27,150 bases of DNA from the NCBI GenBank assembly GCA_048497495.1, contig JAFHCF010000056.1, forward strand, positions 1 through 27,150, in the 5' to 3' direction. The notes beneath the pieces are model-generated. The model had not been told where the DNA came from. It saw nothing but the letters and a program-made list of their open reading frames with translations, and searched no databases. The stretch comes from JAFHCF01 sp048497495 (GTDB lineage: Bacteria; Pseudomonadota; Alphaproteobacteria; Rhizobiales; Ancalomicrobiaceae). A program made the position numbers and the translations under genes. This document shows, one piece after another, positions 15,564-24,685 of the stretch. Position 1 is the stretch's first letter. Each line of letters opens with the position of its first letter.

Positions 15564-17207
15564 TCAGCCTGCTGCAGCGTGGGGCTGCCCGAGGGAGCTG
15601 CCCTCGGAGCGGCCGGGAATCGCGGCGATGAGCCGGCGGGTATAGTCGTGCTGCGGATCGCCGAAGACCCGGGCGACCGGCCCCATCTCGACGATCTCGC
15701 CCTTCTGCATCACCGCCACCTTGTCGCAGATGGTCGCCGCGACGCGCAGATCGTGGGTGATGAACACCAGCGCCAGATCGAGCCGGCTCTTCAGATCGGC
15801 GAGCAGCCGTAGCACCTGCGCCTGGATCGACACGTCGAGGGCCGACACCGCCTCGTCGGCGATGATGATCTCGGGATCGAGCGCCAGCGCCCTGGCGATG
15901 CCGATGCGCTGGCGCTGGCCGCCGGAGAACTCATGCGGAAAGCGATCGACCGCCGACGAATCGAGGCCGACCAGGGCGAGAAGATCGGCGGCTTTGGTCA
16001 GGGCCTGGCTCACCGTCATGCCGGCGGCGATCGGCCCCTCGGCGACGATGCGGCCGACCCGGGTGCGCGGATTGAGCGAGCCGTAGGGATCCTGGAACAC
16101 CATCTGCATCCGCCGCCGCCAGATCCGCATCTCGGCGGCGCCCTGGCCCATGGTCTCCCGGCCGTCGATGCGGATCGAGCCCGCGTCCGGCTCGATCAGG
16201 CGCACCAGACAGCGGCCGAGCGACGACTTGCCCGATCCCGATTCCCCGACCACGCCGAGCGTTTCACCCCGCGCCAGATCGAAACTCACGTCGCGCACCG
16301 CATGGACGATGCGTGGCGGCCGCAGGAAGCCACCCGAACTGCGGTAGGTCTTGGTCAGACCGTTGACCTCGAGCACCACCCGACGCGCGCCGGGCTCGGT
16401 CGTCGCCGGCCCCTGCGCCCCGGTCGGGATCGCCGCGATCAGCGCCCTGGTATAGGCGTGCTGCGGATTGCCGAGCACGGCGGCTGTCGTTCCGGTCTCC
16501 ACCACCCTCCCCTTGCACATCACCACCACCTGATCGGCGATGTCGGCGACCACGCCGAAATCATGGGTGATGAACATCACCGCGGTGCCATGGCGCTTCT
16601 GCAGGTCGCGGATCAACACCAGGATCTGTGCCTGGGTGGTGACGTCGAGGGCGGTGGTCGGCTCGTCGGCGATCAGCAGCACCGGGTCGAGTGCCAGCGC
16701 CATGGCGATCATCACCCGTTGCCTCTGTCCGCCCGAGAGTTGGAACGGATAGGCATGAATCGCCCGTTCCGGTTCGGGAATGCCGACTTCGCCGAGCAGC
16801 GCCAAGGCCCGAACCCGCCGCTGCGGCGGCGTCATCACACCATGGGCTTCGAAGACTTCGGCGATCTGATCGCCGATCCGCATCAACGGATTGAGCGCCG
16901 TCATCGGCTCCTGGAAGATCATACCGATGCGCCGGCCACGCAGGGCGCGCAGCGCCGTCGCGTCCAGCTGGAACAGATCGATGTCGTCGATCAGGGCTCG
17001 CCCCTGGGCGAGCCGGGTGCCGGGCGGCAACAGCCCCATCACCGCATTGGCCGACATCGACTTGCCCGAGCCGGATTCGCCGACGATCGCCAGCGTTTCG
17101 CCCTTGCCGATGGCAAACGAGACCCCCTCCACCGCGAAGGGACGATCGGCCCCTTCCGGCAATTCGACGGCGAGATCGGCGACGGTGAGAACGGGCACGG
17201 TCGGCAT
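15564..17207 (-). CDS. Double-domain peptide-type ABC transporter ATPase (DppD-DppF fusion, GsiA-like)
   Basis: The 547-residue product contains two complete ATPase domains, each with Walker A (GESGSGKS), a signature (LSGGQRQR, then FSGGQRQR) and Walker B (LLIADEP, then IIIADEA). It replaces the separate DppD and DppF subunits and energises the two permeases. The start at 17207 is supported by GAGGAG six bases upstream; an earlier ATG at 17225 overlaps the permease stop and would add six residues. The Ala instead of Pro after Walker B in the second half is common in this family. Fused ATPases of this kind are frequent in alphaproteobacterial oligopeptide, glutathione and opine-type importers. 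Confidence 0.94.
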   Translation of the reverse strand: MPTVPVLTVADLAVELPEGADRPFAVEGVSFAIGKGETLAIVGESGSGKSMSANAVMGLLPPGTRLAQGRALIDDIDLFQLDATALRALRGRRIGMIFQEPMTALNPLMRIGDQIAEVFEAHGVMTPPQRRVRALALLGEVGIPEPERAIHAYPFQLSGGQRQRVMIAMALALDPVLLIADEPTTALDVTTQAQILVLIRDLQKRHGTAVMFITHDFGVVADIADQVVVMCKGRVVETGTTAAVLGNPQHAYTRALIAAIPTGAQGPATTEPGARRVVLEVNGLTKTYRSSGGFLRPPRIVHAVRDVSFDLARGETLGVVGESGSGKSSLGRCLVRLIEPDAGSIRIDGRETMGQGAAEMRIWRRRMQMVFQDPYGSLNPRTRVGRIVAEGPIAAGMTVSQALTKAADLLALVGLDSSAVDRFPHEFSGGQRQRIGIARALALDPEIIIADEAVSALDVSIQAQVLRLLADLKSRLDLALVFITHDLRVAATICDKVAVMQKGEIVEMGPVARVFGDPQHDYTRRLIAAIPGRSEGSSLGQPHAAAG

Positions 17208-17217
17208 CGCCGTCTCC

Positions 17218-18057
17218 TCAGACATGATCGCGCGAGGAGCGCGGATCAAGGGCTTCGGCGAGACCTTCGCCGACGAGGTTCAGGGCGAGGACGGTGACCA
17301 GGATGGCGACACCGGGGAAGAACGACAACCACCACGCCTGTCGCACCACGGTGCGCGCCGCGCCGATCATGTAGCCCCACGACATCAACGATGGATCGCC
17401 GAGGCCGAGGAAGGACAGCGAACTCTCCAGCAGGATGGCGCTCGCCACCATCAGCGAGGCGAGCACCACGATCGGCGACACCACGTTGGGCAGGATCTGG
17501 CGGGTGACGACGGTGAAGTGCGACTGCCCGGCGAGGATGGCGGCCTCCACATATTCGCGCCGCCGCTGCGCCATCACCTCGCCGCGCACCAGACGCGCCA
17601 CCGGTGGCCAGCCGACGATGGCGATGGCGCCGACGATCGAGGCGAGGCTCGGTTGGAAGATGGCAACCAGTACGATCGCCAGCGCGAAGCTCGGCACGGT
17701 CTGGAAGAACTCGGTGAAGCGCATCGCCAGATCGTCGACTCGTCCGCCGAAATAGCCGGCGACCGCGCCGAGCGGCACGCCGATGGCCAGGGCCACCAGC
17801 GTCGACACCGTGCCGATCAGCAGCGATACCCGGGCGCCGTGGACGAGGCCGCTCGCCACGTTGCGACCGAGCGTATCGGTGCCGAGCGGCACCTGCGTCA
17901 GGGCGAAGGGCGGCACGAACGGGCGTTGGACCATCTTCCACGGCGACTGCGGATAGAGATAGGGCGCCGACAGAGCGAAGATGATGACCACGATGACGAT
18001 GGCCAAGCCGAGCATAGCTGTGTGATGGCGGCGGAAGCGGAAGACGAAACCGTTCAT
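17218..18057 (-). CDS. Peptide-type ABC transporter permease, DppC-like
   Basis: The 279-residue inner-membrane protein starts with a cytoplasmic basic segment and one transmembrane helix. It then shows the family block LGTDTLGRN, followed by five more helices and the EAA loop around REYVEAAILAG. The C-terminal LSFLGLGDPSLMSWG block is diagnostic for DppC/OppC. The ATG at 18057 overlaps the DppB stop by ATGA. It pairs with the preceding gene to form the channel. Confidence 0.95.
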   Translation of the reverse strand: MNGFVFRFRRHHTAMLGLAIVIVVIIFALSAPYLYPQSPWKMVQRPFVPPFALTQVPLGTDTLGRNVASGLVHGARVSLLIGTVSTLVALAIGVPLGAVAGYFGGRVDDLAMRFTEFFQTVPSFALAIVLVAIFQPSLASIVGAIAIVGWPPVARLVRGEVMAQRRREYVEAAILAGQSHFTVVTRQILPNVVSPIVVLASLMVASAILLESSLSFLGLGDPSLMSWGYMIGAARTVVRQAWWLSFFPGVAILVTVLALNLVGEGLAEALDPRSSRDHV

Positions 18058-19031
18058 CGGGGCACCTCGATGCGCGGATCGACCAAACGATAGACGAGAT
18101 CCGTCAGGATGTTGAAGACCACCACCATGGCCGCGGAGACGAGGAACACGCCGAGCAGGAGATTGTAGTCGCGCTGCATCAGAGCCTCGTACATCAGCCG
18201 ACCGATACCGGGCCAGGCGAACACCGTCTCGGTCATCACCGCCCCGCCGACCATCTGCCCGGCCTGGAGACCGGCCAGTGTCACCACCGGCAGGACGGCA
18301 TTGCGCAAGACGTGGCGCCGCAGGATGACGCTTTCCGCAAGCCCCTTGGCCCGTGCCGTCTTGACGAAGTCCTGGCGCACCACCTCGATCATCGACGCCC
18401 GCGTCATCCGCACATAGACGGCGGTGAAGAACAATCCGAGCGTCACCCCGGGCAGGATCAGATGCTGGGCCACGTCGATCACCCGGTCGAGCGTCGAGGC
18501 ATGGCCGCCGACGGTTTCGAAGCCGAAGCCCGGCAGCCAGTCGAGCCACACCGAGAACACCAGGACCGCCATCAACGCCATCCAGAACAACGGTGTCGCA
18601 TAGAAGGCCAGCGACACCGTGGTGATCAGGCGGTCGAGCGGCTTGCCTTTGTGGGCGGCGGCGACGGCCCCCATTGCCACCCCGACCACCAGCGAGAAGG
18701 CGAAGGCGGTGCCGGTCAGGAGCAGAGTCGCCGGCAGGCGGTCGAGCACCAGATCGAACACCGGCATCTGCTGGCGATAGGAATAACCGAGATCGAGCCG
18801 GACCACGCCCCACAGATAGAGCCCGAGTTGGGTGAGGAGCGGTTTATCGAGCCCGAACTTCTCCCGTAGCTGCAACAGGAAGGTGTCGTCGGTCGCCCCT
18901 GATTCTCCGGCCATCACCGCCGCCGGGTCGCCCGGTGCGAGATGGATCAGGAAGAAGTCGAGGATGACGATGGCCAGTACCACGAGCACGCCCTTGGCCA
19001 GACGGGACACGAGAAACCAGAGCGTCTGCAT
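18054..19031 (-). CDS. Peptide-type ABC transporter permease, DppB-like
   Basis: The 325-residue product has the DppB/OppB layout: an N-terminal helix, the extracytoplasmic block FLIHLAPGDPA, then five helices with the coupling loop near DFVKTARAKGLAE and the closing PRIEV segment. GAGGTCC precedes the ATG at 19031. It follows the binding-protein gene after 127 bases that contain a strong hairpin. Confidence 0.95.
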   Translation of the reverse strand: MQTLWFLVSRLAKGVLVVLAIVILDFFLIHLAPGDPAAVMAGESGATDDTFLLQLREKFGLDKPLLTQLGLYLWGVVRLDLGYSYRQQMPVFDLVLDRLPATLLLTGTAFAFSLVVGVAMGAVAAAHKGKPLDRLITTVSLAFYATPLFWMALMAVLVFSVWLDWLPGFGFETVGGHASTLDRVIDVAQHLILPGVTLGLFFTAVYVRMTRASMIEVVRQDFVKTARAKGLAESVILRRHVLRNAVLPVVTLAGLQAGQMVGGAVMTETVFAWPGIGRLMYEALMQRDYNLLLGVFLVSAAMVVVFNILTDLVYRLVDPRIEVPR

Positions 19032-19106
19032 CGGACGGGACCTCGTCGGTGGGATAGCGGGAGATGGCGAGCGTCGCGGGGGCTCGGCGAGGATCCGAGG
19101 GCATCG

Positions 19107-19149
19107 CCCGGTAGGGTGCAGGAGGGGTCGCGACCTGCACCCTACCGGG
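19107..19149 (-). other. Intercistronic hairpin, 16-bp perfect stem
   Basis: CCCGGTAGGGTGCAGG (19107-19122) and CCTGCACCCTACCGGG (19134-19149) form a perfect stem with an 11-base loop. It begins 10 bases after the binding-protein stop, before the first permease gene. There is no T-run, so read-through is expected. Such hairpins commonly protect the 3' end of binding-protein mRNA and make that protein more abundant than the membrane subunits. Confidence 0.75.
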
Positions 19150-19158
19150 TCGGTGTGT

Positions 19159-20721
19159 TCACTCGATCCAGGCTTCCTTGAAGCCGTCGTTGACGCCGAT
19201 GCCGGTGGTGATCAGGTTCTTGACGTTGCAATGGGTGATCGTCGGGAACTTCAGGTCGATCAGCCAGGCATAGACCGCGTCTTCGGAGAGCTTCTTCTGC
19301 ACGGCGGAATAGGCCTTCTGCCGCGCGCTGTCGGGGAAGGCGGTGGCACCCTCGGCGAAGCCCTTGTCGACGTCGGGGTTGGAATAGCCGCCGACGTTGT
19401 TGAACGGCGAGCCCTTGGCGATGTTGCTCGAGAGATAGGCACGCGAGACGCCGAGCGCCGGATCGCCGTACTGGTAGAGGAACGTGGTCGAGATATCGAA
19501 ATCCCAATCGCCCATCTTCTTGTTCCAGCCGGCGACATCGGTTGAAATGAGCTCGACCTTGATGCCGACCTCTTCGAGGTTCTGCTTGATCGCCTCGGCC
19601 CAGCGCTGCCAAGTCTCGCCATAGGGCATGAAGGGGAAGCGGATGACTTCACCCTTGTAACCCATCTCCTTCAGCAACGCCTTGGCCTTGGCCGGATCGA
19701 AGTCGTACTTCACGACCGCCGAATCGTCTCGGAAGGTGGTGGAATCGGCGAAGGGACCGGTCGAGACCTTGCCCATGCCGTTCCACAGCGCCTCGTGGGC
19801 GAACTTGCGGTCGATGGCATAGGAGACGGCCTTGCGGAAGCGCACGTCGGCGGTGACGCCTTGGCGATGGTTGAACCACAGCCACGACTGCGGTGCGAAG
19901 AACTCCCAGCCCTTGTCGGTGATGCAGGCGTTCTTGGTCTTGGCGAGGCGGGGAACGTCGAAGTTCTCGACCGAGCCGCCGGGCAGGATGTCGATCTTGC
20001 CGGTCTCGAAGGCGACCGAACGGGCGGCGGCGTCGGGGATGACGTGCCAGTAGATCTCGTCGAGATGGGGCAGACCCTTCTCGTAATAGTCCTGGTTCTT
20101 GACCAGCTTGATGTGGCTGCCCTTGATCCATTCGGCGAACTTGAACGGGCCGGTACCGATCGGCGCGTTGTTGGCCGGATTGGCCTTGTAGTCGGTGCCT
20201 TCATAGATGTGCTTCGGCACGATCGGCAGGGTGCCGGCCTCGAACATGCGGATGAAAGGACCGAAGGTCTCCTTCAGCTTGAACACCACGGTCAGGTCGT
20301 CGGGCGCGGCGATGGTGTCGACATGGGCGAGCGAGGCGCGGGTGCGTGGGTTGGTCTCGCGCAGGAACTTGTCGGCGGAGAAGACCACGTCGGCCGAGGT
20401 GAAGGGCTTGCCGTCATGCCACTTCACGCCATCATGCAGCTTGAACGTGTAGGTCAGGCCGTCCGGCGAGATCTCCCAGGAGGTTGCGAGCTGCGGCTTG
20501 GGCTTCAGATCCGTGTCGAAGCGCAGCAGGCTCTCGAAGATGTTGCCGCCGACCATCTGCGCCGGGGCGTTCTGGACGATGGCGGTCATTATCCCCGGCG
20601 GTTCCGGCTGGATCACCACATTGGCGCGGCCGCCGTCCTTGGGACCCGCGAGCGCGGTGCCGGAGAGACAGGCGGCGAGGACGGCGGACGTCGCGAGAGG
20701 TCCGAGCAGTTTGGCGTTCAT
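19159..20721 (-). CDS. Periplasmic substrate-binding protein, peptide/nickel family 5
   Basis: The 520-residue product is a DppA/OppA-type binding protein (SBP_bac_5). Residues 1-25 form a signal peptide with a predicted ALA cleavage site. L15-A16-A17-C18 also fits a lipobox, so a lipoprotein is possible. Family blocks include LATSWEISPDGLTYTFKL, the DGKPFTSADV segment and FRKAVSYAIDR. GGAGGAA precedes the ATG at 20721. It lies 43 bases after the aldolase-family gene, in the same operon. Members bind peptides, glutathione, opines, polyamine conjugates or metal chelates; the ligand is not readable here. Confidence 0.94.
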   Translation of the reverse strand: MNAKLLGPLATSAVLAACLSGTALAGPKDGGRANVVIQPEPPGIMTAIVQNAPAQMVGGNIFESLLRFDTDLKPKPQLATSWEISPDGLTYTFKLHDGVKWHDGKPFTSADVVFSADKFLRETNPRTRASLAHVDTIAAPDDLTVVFKLKETFGPFIRMFEAGTLPIVPKHIYEGTDYKANPANNAPIGTGPFKFAEWIKGSHIKLVKNQDYYEKGLPHLDEIYWHVIPDAAARSVAFETGKIDILPGGSVENFDVPRLAKTKNACITDKGWEFFAPQSWLWFNHRQGVTADVRFRKAVSYAIDRKFAHEALWNGMGKVSTGPFADSTTFRDDSAVVKYDFDPAKAKALLKEMGYKGEVIRFPFMPYGETWQRWAEAIKQNLEEVGIKVELISTDVAGWNKKMGDWDFDISTTFLYQYGDPALGVSRAYLSSNIAKGSPFNNVGGYSNPDVDKGFAEGATAFPDSARQKAYSAVQKKLSEDAVYAWLIDLKFPTITHCNVKNLITTGIGVNDGFKEAWIE

Positions 20722-20764
20722 GGGGACCGATTCCTCCGGTTCGGGGGGGATGGGAAGGCGAGGC

Positions 20765-21520
20765 TCAGTGATCGAAGTCGGGGGCGACTTGCCGCGCCAG
20801 ACGCCGGAAGGCATCCCATTCGGGATCCTCGAGGCCGGACGCGGAATGGTGGGAATCCCAGGCGTCGTATTGCGCCACGGTGCGGCCGCAGACCTCGGGG
20901 TTGGGCAGACGCAGCTTCGCGCCCATGCTCAGAGCGGCGACCTGGGCCAGACAGGCGCGTTCGAGATTGTGCATCAGCACGAAGGCCTCGCCGATGCTGC
21001 GACCGCAGGTCATCAGGCCGTGATTGCGCAGGATCATCGCGTTCGCGGTGCCGAGATCGGCCACCAGCCGCTCACGCTCGGCGAGATCGAGGGCGATGCC
21101 CTCGTAGTCGTGGTAGGCGATGCGGCCATGGAACTGCAGCGCCCACTGGTTCAGCGGCAGCAATCCGTCCGCCAGGCTGGAGACGGCGACGCCGGCGACC
21201 GTATGGGTATGCAACACGCAGCCGACGTCCGGGCGGGCGGCGTGGACGGCGGAATGAATGGTGAAACCGGCGGCGTTGATGCCGTGGCCGAGTGGATCGT
21301 CGACCACCGTGCCGTCGATGTCGACGGTGACCAGTTCCGACGCCTTCACTTCGCTGAAGCGTTGGCCATAGGAGTTGAGCAGGAACAGGTCGCCGCCGCC
21401 GGGAGCCTTGGCCGAGATGTGGGTGAAGATGCTGTCGTCCATGCCGAGATGGGCGATCAGCCGGTAGGCCGCCGCCAGATCGCGACGTTCGACGTCGTCG
21501 GGTGCGAGGTGCATGGACAT
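20765..21520 (-). CDS. Class II aldolase/adducin-family protein
   Basis: The product (251 residues from this start) has the class II aldolase/adducin fold. Metal-binding histidines are visible in VLHTHTVAG (H104, H106) and later in RNHGLM. The usual catalytic acid of fuculose/ribulose-phosphate aldolases, four residues before a conserved His, appears replaced by Gly in NAAGFTIH (G85). This places it in the adducin-like branch whose reactions are mostly unknown. AGGAG lies 8 bases before the ATG at 21520. An alternative ATG at 21589 overlaps the amidase stop by ATGA, has GGGAG upstream, and would add a 23-residue Pro/Ala/Ser-rich lead. Confidence 0.85.
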   Translation of the reverse strand: MSMHLAPDDVERRDLAAAYRLIAHLGMDDSIFTHISAKAPGGGDLFLLNSYGQRFSEVKASELVTVDIDGTVVDDPLGHGINAAGFTIHSAVHAARPDVGCVLHTHTVAGVAVSSLADGLLPLNQWALQFHGRIAYHDYEGIALDLAERERLVADLGTANAMILRNHGLMTCGRSIGEAFVLMHNLERACLAQVAALSMGAKLRLPNPEVCGRTVAQYDAWDSHHSASGLEDPEWDAFRRLARQVAPDFDH

Positions 21521-21585
21521 GTCTGGCTCCTGTCGGCCGAGGGCGGAGGGCGGTGACGCCGGCGCGGACGTGACGGGGTGTCGCG

Positions 21586-22998
21586 TCATCCGATGCTCCC
21601 ACCGAGGGAAACCTGGAGATCGCGCCCGGCGGCGAGAACGCCGGCATCGTCGCCACGCCGGCCGACGATCTGAATGGCGATCGGCAGTCCTGCGCGCGAC
21701 AGGGCCACCGGCACCACGGCGGCGGGCTGCTGGCTGAGATTGATCGGGAAGCTGAACCCCGCCCAATCGATCCAGCGCGCCAGCCCGCTCGCTTCGGGCA
21801 CCTCGAGCCCGGCGCCGAAGGGCAGGACGGCCGTGGCCGGCGACACGAGAAAATCGTAGCGCGCGAGCAGCCGATCCATCTCAGCGCCGAATTCGGCACG
21901 CGCCACCTCGGCCGCAACCAATTCGACCGCGCGGAAGGCGCTACCGGCGGCGGCGATTTCCAGGAATCCTGGATCGACGTCGCCGCGCAGATATTCGGGC
22001 ACGGCGGTCAGCCGCATGGCGGCGCCGGTGTACCAATGCCGTTCGAAGATCTCGGTGAGACGGTCGGCGAAAGGCAGATCGACCGCCTCGAGCTTGCCGC
22101 CCAACACCTCGATCCGCGCCAGCGTCGAGGCGAAGGCCGTGGCGATCTCCGGGTCGACGCCGCCGCACGGCGGGGTCGACCACACGCCGATGCGTGCACC
22201 GGCGATCACCGCCTCGCCGAGATCGGGATCGATGCCGGGAAGTGCGCCGGCGCCTTGCGCCCAGTCGGCGAGATCGCGCCCGGCCATGACTGCCATCATG
22301 TGTGCCGCGTCCTCCATCCGACGCGCCATCGGCCCGAGATGGGCGACGGTGCCGAAGGAACTCGCCGGGTAGGCCGCGATGCGGCCGAAGGTCGGCTTCA
22401 GGCCGGAAATCCCGCAGAAGGCGGCGGGCACGCGGATCGAGCCGCCGCCGTCCGTGCCCAGATGCAGCACCCCGGCATTGCAGGCCGCCGCCACCGCCGC
22501 GCCGCCGGACGAGCCGCCGGAGGTCAGGCTCGGGTCCCAGGGGTTGCGGGTGATGCCGCCGGCACGGCTGTCGGTCACCGCCTTCCAGCCGAATTCAGGC
22601 GAGGTGGTGAGGCCGATCAACACCGCACCGGCGTCACGCAGCCGCTGCACGACAGGGGCGTCTTCGCCATAGGGGGTGGGGTCGGTGGTGGTGGAGGCGT
22701 AGCGCACCGACCAGCCGGCGACGCGGACCAGTTCCTTGATCGTCGTCGGCACGCCGTCGATCGGCGACAGCGGACGGCCCTCACGCCAGCGCGTCTCGGA
22801 GGCTCCGGCGGCGGCGAGTGCGCCGACGGAGTCGAGCGAGGCGAAGGCCTTCAGCGTCGAGTTGATCGCTTCGGCGCACGCGAGCGCCGCCTTCGTCACC
22901 TCCACCGGAGAGAAGCTGCCGCTCGCGTAGCCTTTTCCGAGGGCTGCGACCTGCGGACCATCATCGGCGGCGACGAACGAGGGGAGAGCACTCTGCAT
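21586..22998 (-). CDS. Amidase (amidase-signature family)
   Basis: The 470-residue product is a serine amidase of the GatA/FAAH signature family, which hydrolyses carboxamides to acids and amines or ammonia. The Ser-cisSer-Lys triad is intact: K88 in PTTIKELV, S163 in SGGSSGG and S187 in DGGGSIR, with the normal 24-residue gap between the serines. The length is typical. It is the first gene of the long minus-strand operon, divergent from the LysR gene. It is not GatA: no GatB or GatC is nearby and the context is catabolic. The frame opens at ATG 22998 with AAGGG upstream. Confidence 0.94.
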   Translation of the reverse strand: MQSALPSFVAADDGPQVAALGKGYASGSFSPVEVTKAALACAEAINSTLKAFASLDSVGALAAAGASETRWREGRPLSPIDGVPTTIKELVRVAGWSVRYASTTTDPTPYGEDAPVVQRLRDAGAVLIGLTTSPEFGWKAVTDSRAGGITRNPWDPSLTSGGSSGGAAVAAACNAGVLHLGTDGGGSIRVPAAFCGISGLKPTFGRIAAYPASSFGTVAHLGPMARRMEDAAHMMAVMAGRDLADWAQGAGALPGIDPDLGEAVIAGARIGVWSTPPCGGVDPEIATAFASTLARIEVLGGKLEAVDLPFADRLTEIFERHWYTGAAMRLTAVPEYLRGDVDPGFLEIAAAGSAFRAVELVAAEVARAEFGAEMDRLLARYDFLVSPATAVLPFGAGLEVPEASGLARWIDWAGFSFPINLSQQPAAVVPVALSRAGLPIAIQIVGRRGDDAGVLAAGRDLQVSLGGSIG

Positions 22999-23126
22999 CG
23001 ATGAACCCTTCTGCCCGAAAGGAGGGCGTTTTTCCCCCTGCCCGTCTGAGAGGCATTCTGTCGTGGCCAGCCTCCCATATAAAATATATTCTGCAGCCTT
23101 CTTTCATTCATTGGATAGATGAAGCG
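22999..23126. promoter_or_regulatory. Divergent promoter region between amidase operon and LysR gene
   Basis: This 128-base gap contains an AT-rich core (23077-23090) with the palindrome AATATATT (23083-23090), unusual for this GC-rich window. Divergent LysR-type regulators typically bind such a shared region to activate the operon and repress themselves. No precise -35/-10 pair is assigned. Confidence 0.55.
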
Positions 23127-24122
23127 ATGCCCCTCAGCCTCCGCCAGATCCGCTACGTCGTCGAAGTCGCACGCCTGGGTAGCATCCAGGCGGCGTCGCG
23201 CGATCTGGGTATCTCGCAGTCCTCGATCCTCGCAGCGATCGATCTCGCCGAAGCCGAGATCCACGCCAAGATGTTCACCCGGCGACCGTCGAAGGGCATG
23301 CATCCGACGCCAGCCGGCGAGCGCTACATCGCCGCCGCGCGGAGCCTCCTTTCGGCAGAGGCCGAGTTCGCCCGTGAGATCGGCACCATGGGCGACCGAC
23401 CCCGCTCGGTGCGCATCGGCTGCTTCGAACCCTTCGGTCCACTGTTCATGCCGGAGGTACTGCGTCGCCTGGTTGCGCGGACGGGACCGATGGACATCGC
23501 CCTGTTGGAGGGGGACCAGGCCCAACTGCGCGTCTGGCTGGAGAGTGGCTTCGTCGACGCGGCGGTGACCTACGACATCGGCTCGCCCTTCGTCGGCTAC
23601 ATCACGCCGATCTGCCGCATGCCGGCGCATCTCCTGATGCGGGCCGATGATCCACTGGCCGAACAAGCGGTGGTCTCGCTCGAGGATTTCGTCGATCGCC
23701 CCATGGTGCTTCTCGATCTGCCCCAGACCGCCACCTATTTCTCGACCATTTTCGAGATGACCGGCCGCAGCCGTCGCATCGGATTTCGTACCCGCTCCTA
23801 CGAGACGGTGCGCGCCGCCGTCGGCGCCGGATTCGGCGTCGCTCTACTCAATATGCGCCCAAGTGCCGGCGTCATGGACGATGGCCCCCTCTTGGCTCGC
23901 CGCCCCCTACTGGAGGACCTGCCGCCGCCGACCCTGATCGTCGTCGACCCCTACGGCCATCGCAAACCCGCCTTCCTGCGCGAGTTCATCGGCGAAATGC
24001 GATCCTATTTCCACGAACTCGGCCCGCACCGCTTCGCCGTCACCACCCCGGAGCGCGCCCATCTGTTGGTCGTACCCGACGACCAGGCGGCCCATGTCGA
24101 AAGCGGTCCGCCGCGTCGATAG
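23127..24122 (+). CDS. LysR-family transcriptional regulator
   Basis: The 331-residue product has an N-terminal winged HTH (residues 1-65, RQIRYVVEVARLGSIQAASR and the following LGISQSS recognition segment) and a LysR substrate-binding domain (about 90-300). The ATG at 23127 starts the family sequence MPLSLRQIRY; the open frame before it crosses the promoter region. The last 30 residues extend past the usual LysR end (about 300). It is divergent from the amidase operon and is its likely regulator, with an inducer probably derived from the imported substrate. Confidence 0.93.
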   Translation: MPLSLRQIRYVVEVARLGSIQAASRDLGISQSSILAAIDLAEAEIHAKMFTRRPSKGMHPTPAGERYIAAARSLLSAEAEFAREIGTMGDRPRSVRIGCFEPFGPLFMPEVLRRLVARTGPMDIALLEGDQAQLRVWLESGFVDAAVTYDIGSPFVGYITPICRMPAHLLMRADDPLAEQAVVSLEDFVDRPMVLLDLPQTATYFSTIFEMTGRSRRIGFRTRSYETVRAAVGAGFGVALLNMRPSAGVMDDGPLLARRPLLEDLPPPTLIVVDPYGHRKPAFLREFIGEMRSYFHELGPHRFAVTTPERAHLLVVPDDQAAHVESGPPRR

Positions 24123-24298
24123 AGGCGAGGCGAGCTCACGGAGCCCTCCGGCATCCAAGCCCCCCGCCAGGGAGCTGGCGAGTACAGGCGTCATATGGTC
24201 GAGCAGACTCGACAAGACTCGATGCGCTGGTGGATCGACCGAAGCGGGAGAATCCTTCGAGGGATCCTGTTCGGCGGCGGGATGTGCGAATCTTGCGC

Positions 24299-24586
24299 AT
24301 GCGCACCAGGATATCGATCACCCTCGGCGAGGCCGACCGGCGGCGGCTCGACGTTCTGGTCGCGGATCGCAACACGGCAGAGAAGCATGTCCGGCGTGCC
24401 CGGGTCGGGCTGCTGAGTGCCGACGGTGTCGGCCCGAGCGAGATCATGGCCGTCGCCGGTCCTTCGAAGACGACCGTCCGGCGCTGGCAGGGGTGCTTCA
24501 TGGGCGAAGGCGTCCGTGATCCGGCGCCGTCGATCGACCCCATTGCTTCAAATGAAATCAACGATCTGGAACACCGATCAGCCTGA
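24299..24586 (+). pseudogene. IS630-family transposase, N-terminal remnant
   Basis: From the ATG at 24299 the frame reads MRTRISITLGEADRRRLDVL, then ADRNTAEKHVRRARVGLLSADG and a segment with TTVRRWQGCFMGEG. These are the N-terminal helix-turn-helix blocks of IS630-family transposases. The match fades after about 24525, and the DDE catalytic domain (the remaining 270 or so residues) is missing. No complete terminal inverted repeats were identified. It marks an old insertion beside the LysR gene. Confidence 0.72.
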
Positions 24587-24685
24587 AAGCCCGGGTCTGG
24601 CGCAATTTCGCCGATGTCCTCTTACGGCGCGCCGACGAGGCCGGCCTCCAGGAGATCGACCTTGCCGCTTTCCCCCGCACCGTCT

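Noticed and set aside
21586..22998. GatA subunit of the Glu-tRNA amidotransferase.
   Set aside because: No gatB or gatC adjoins, and the gene lies in an import/hydrolase operon with a LysR regulator.
23041..23126. An extended LysR protein starting at 23001.
   Set aside because: The extra 42 residues cross the AT-rich promoter region and precede the conserved LysR start; they do not resemble the family.
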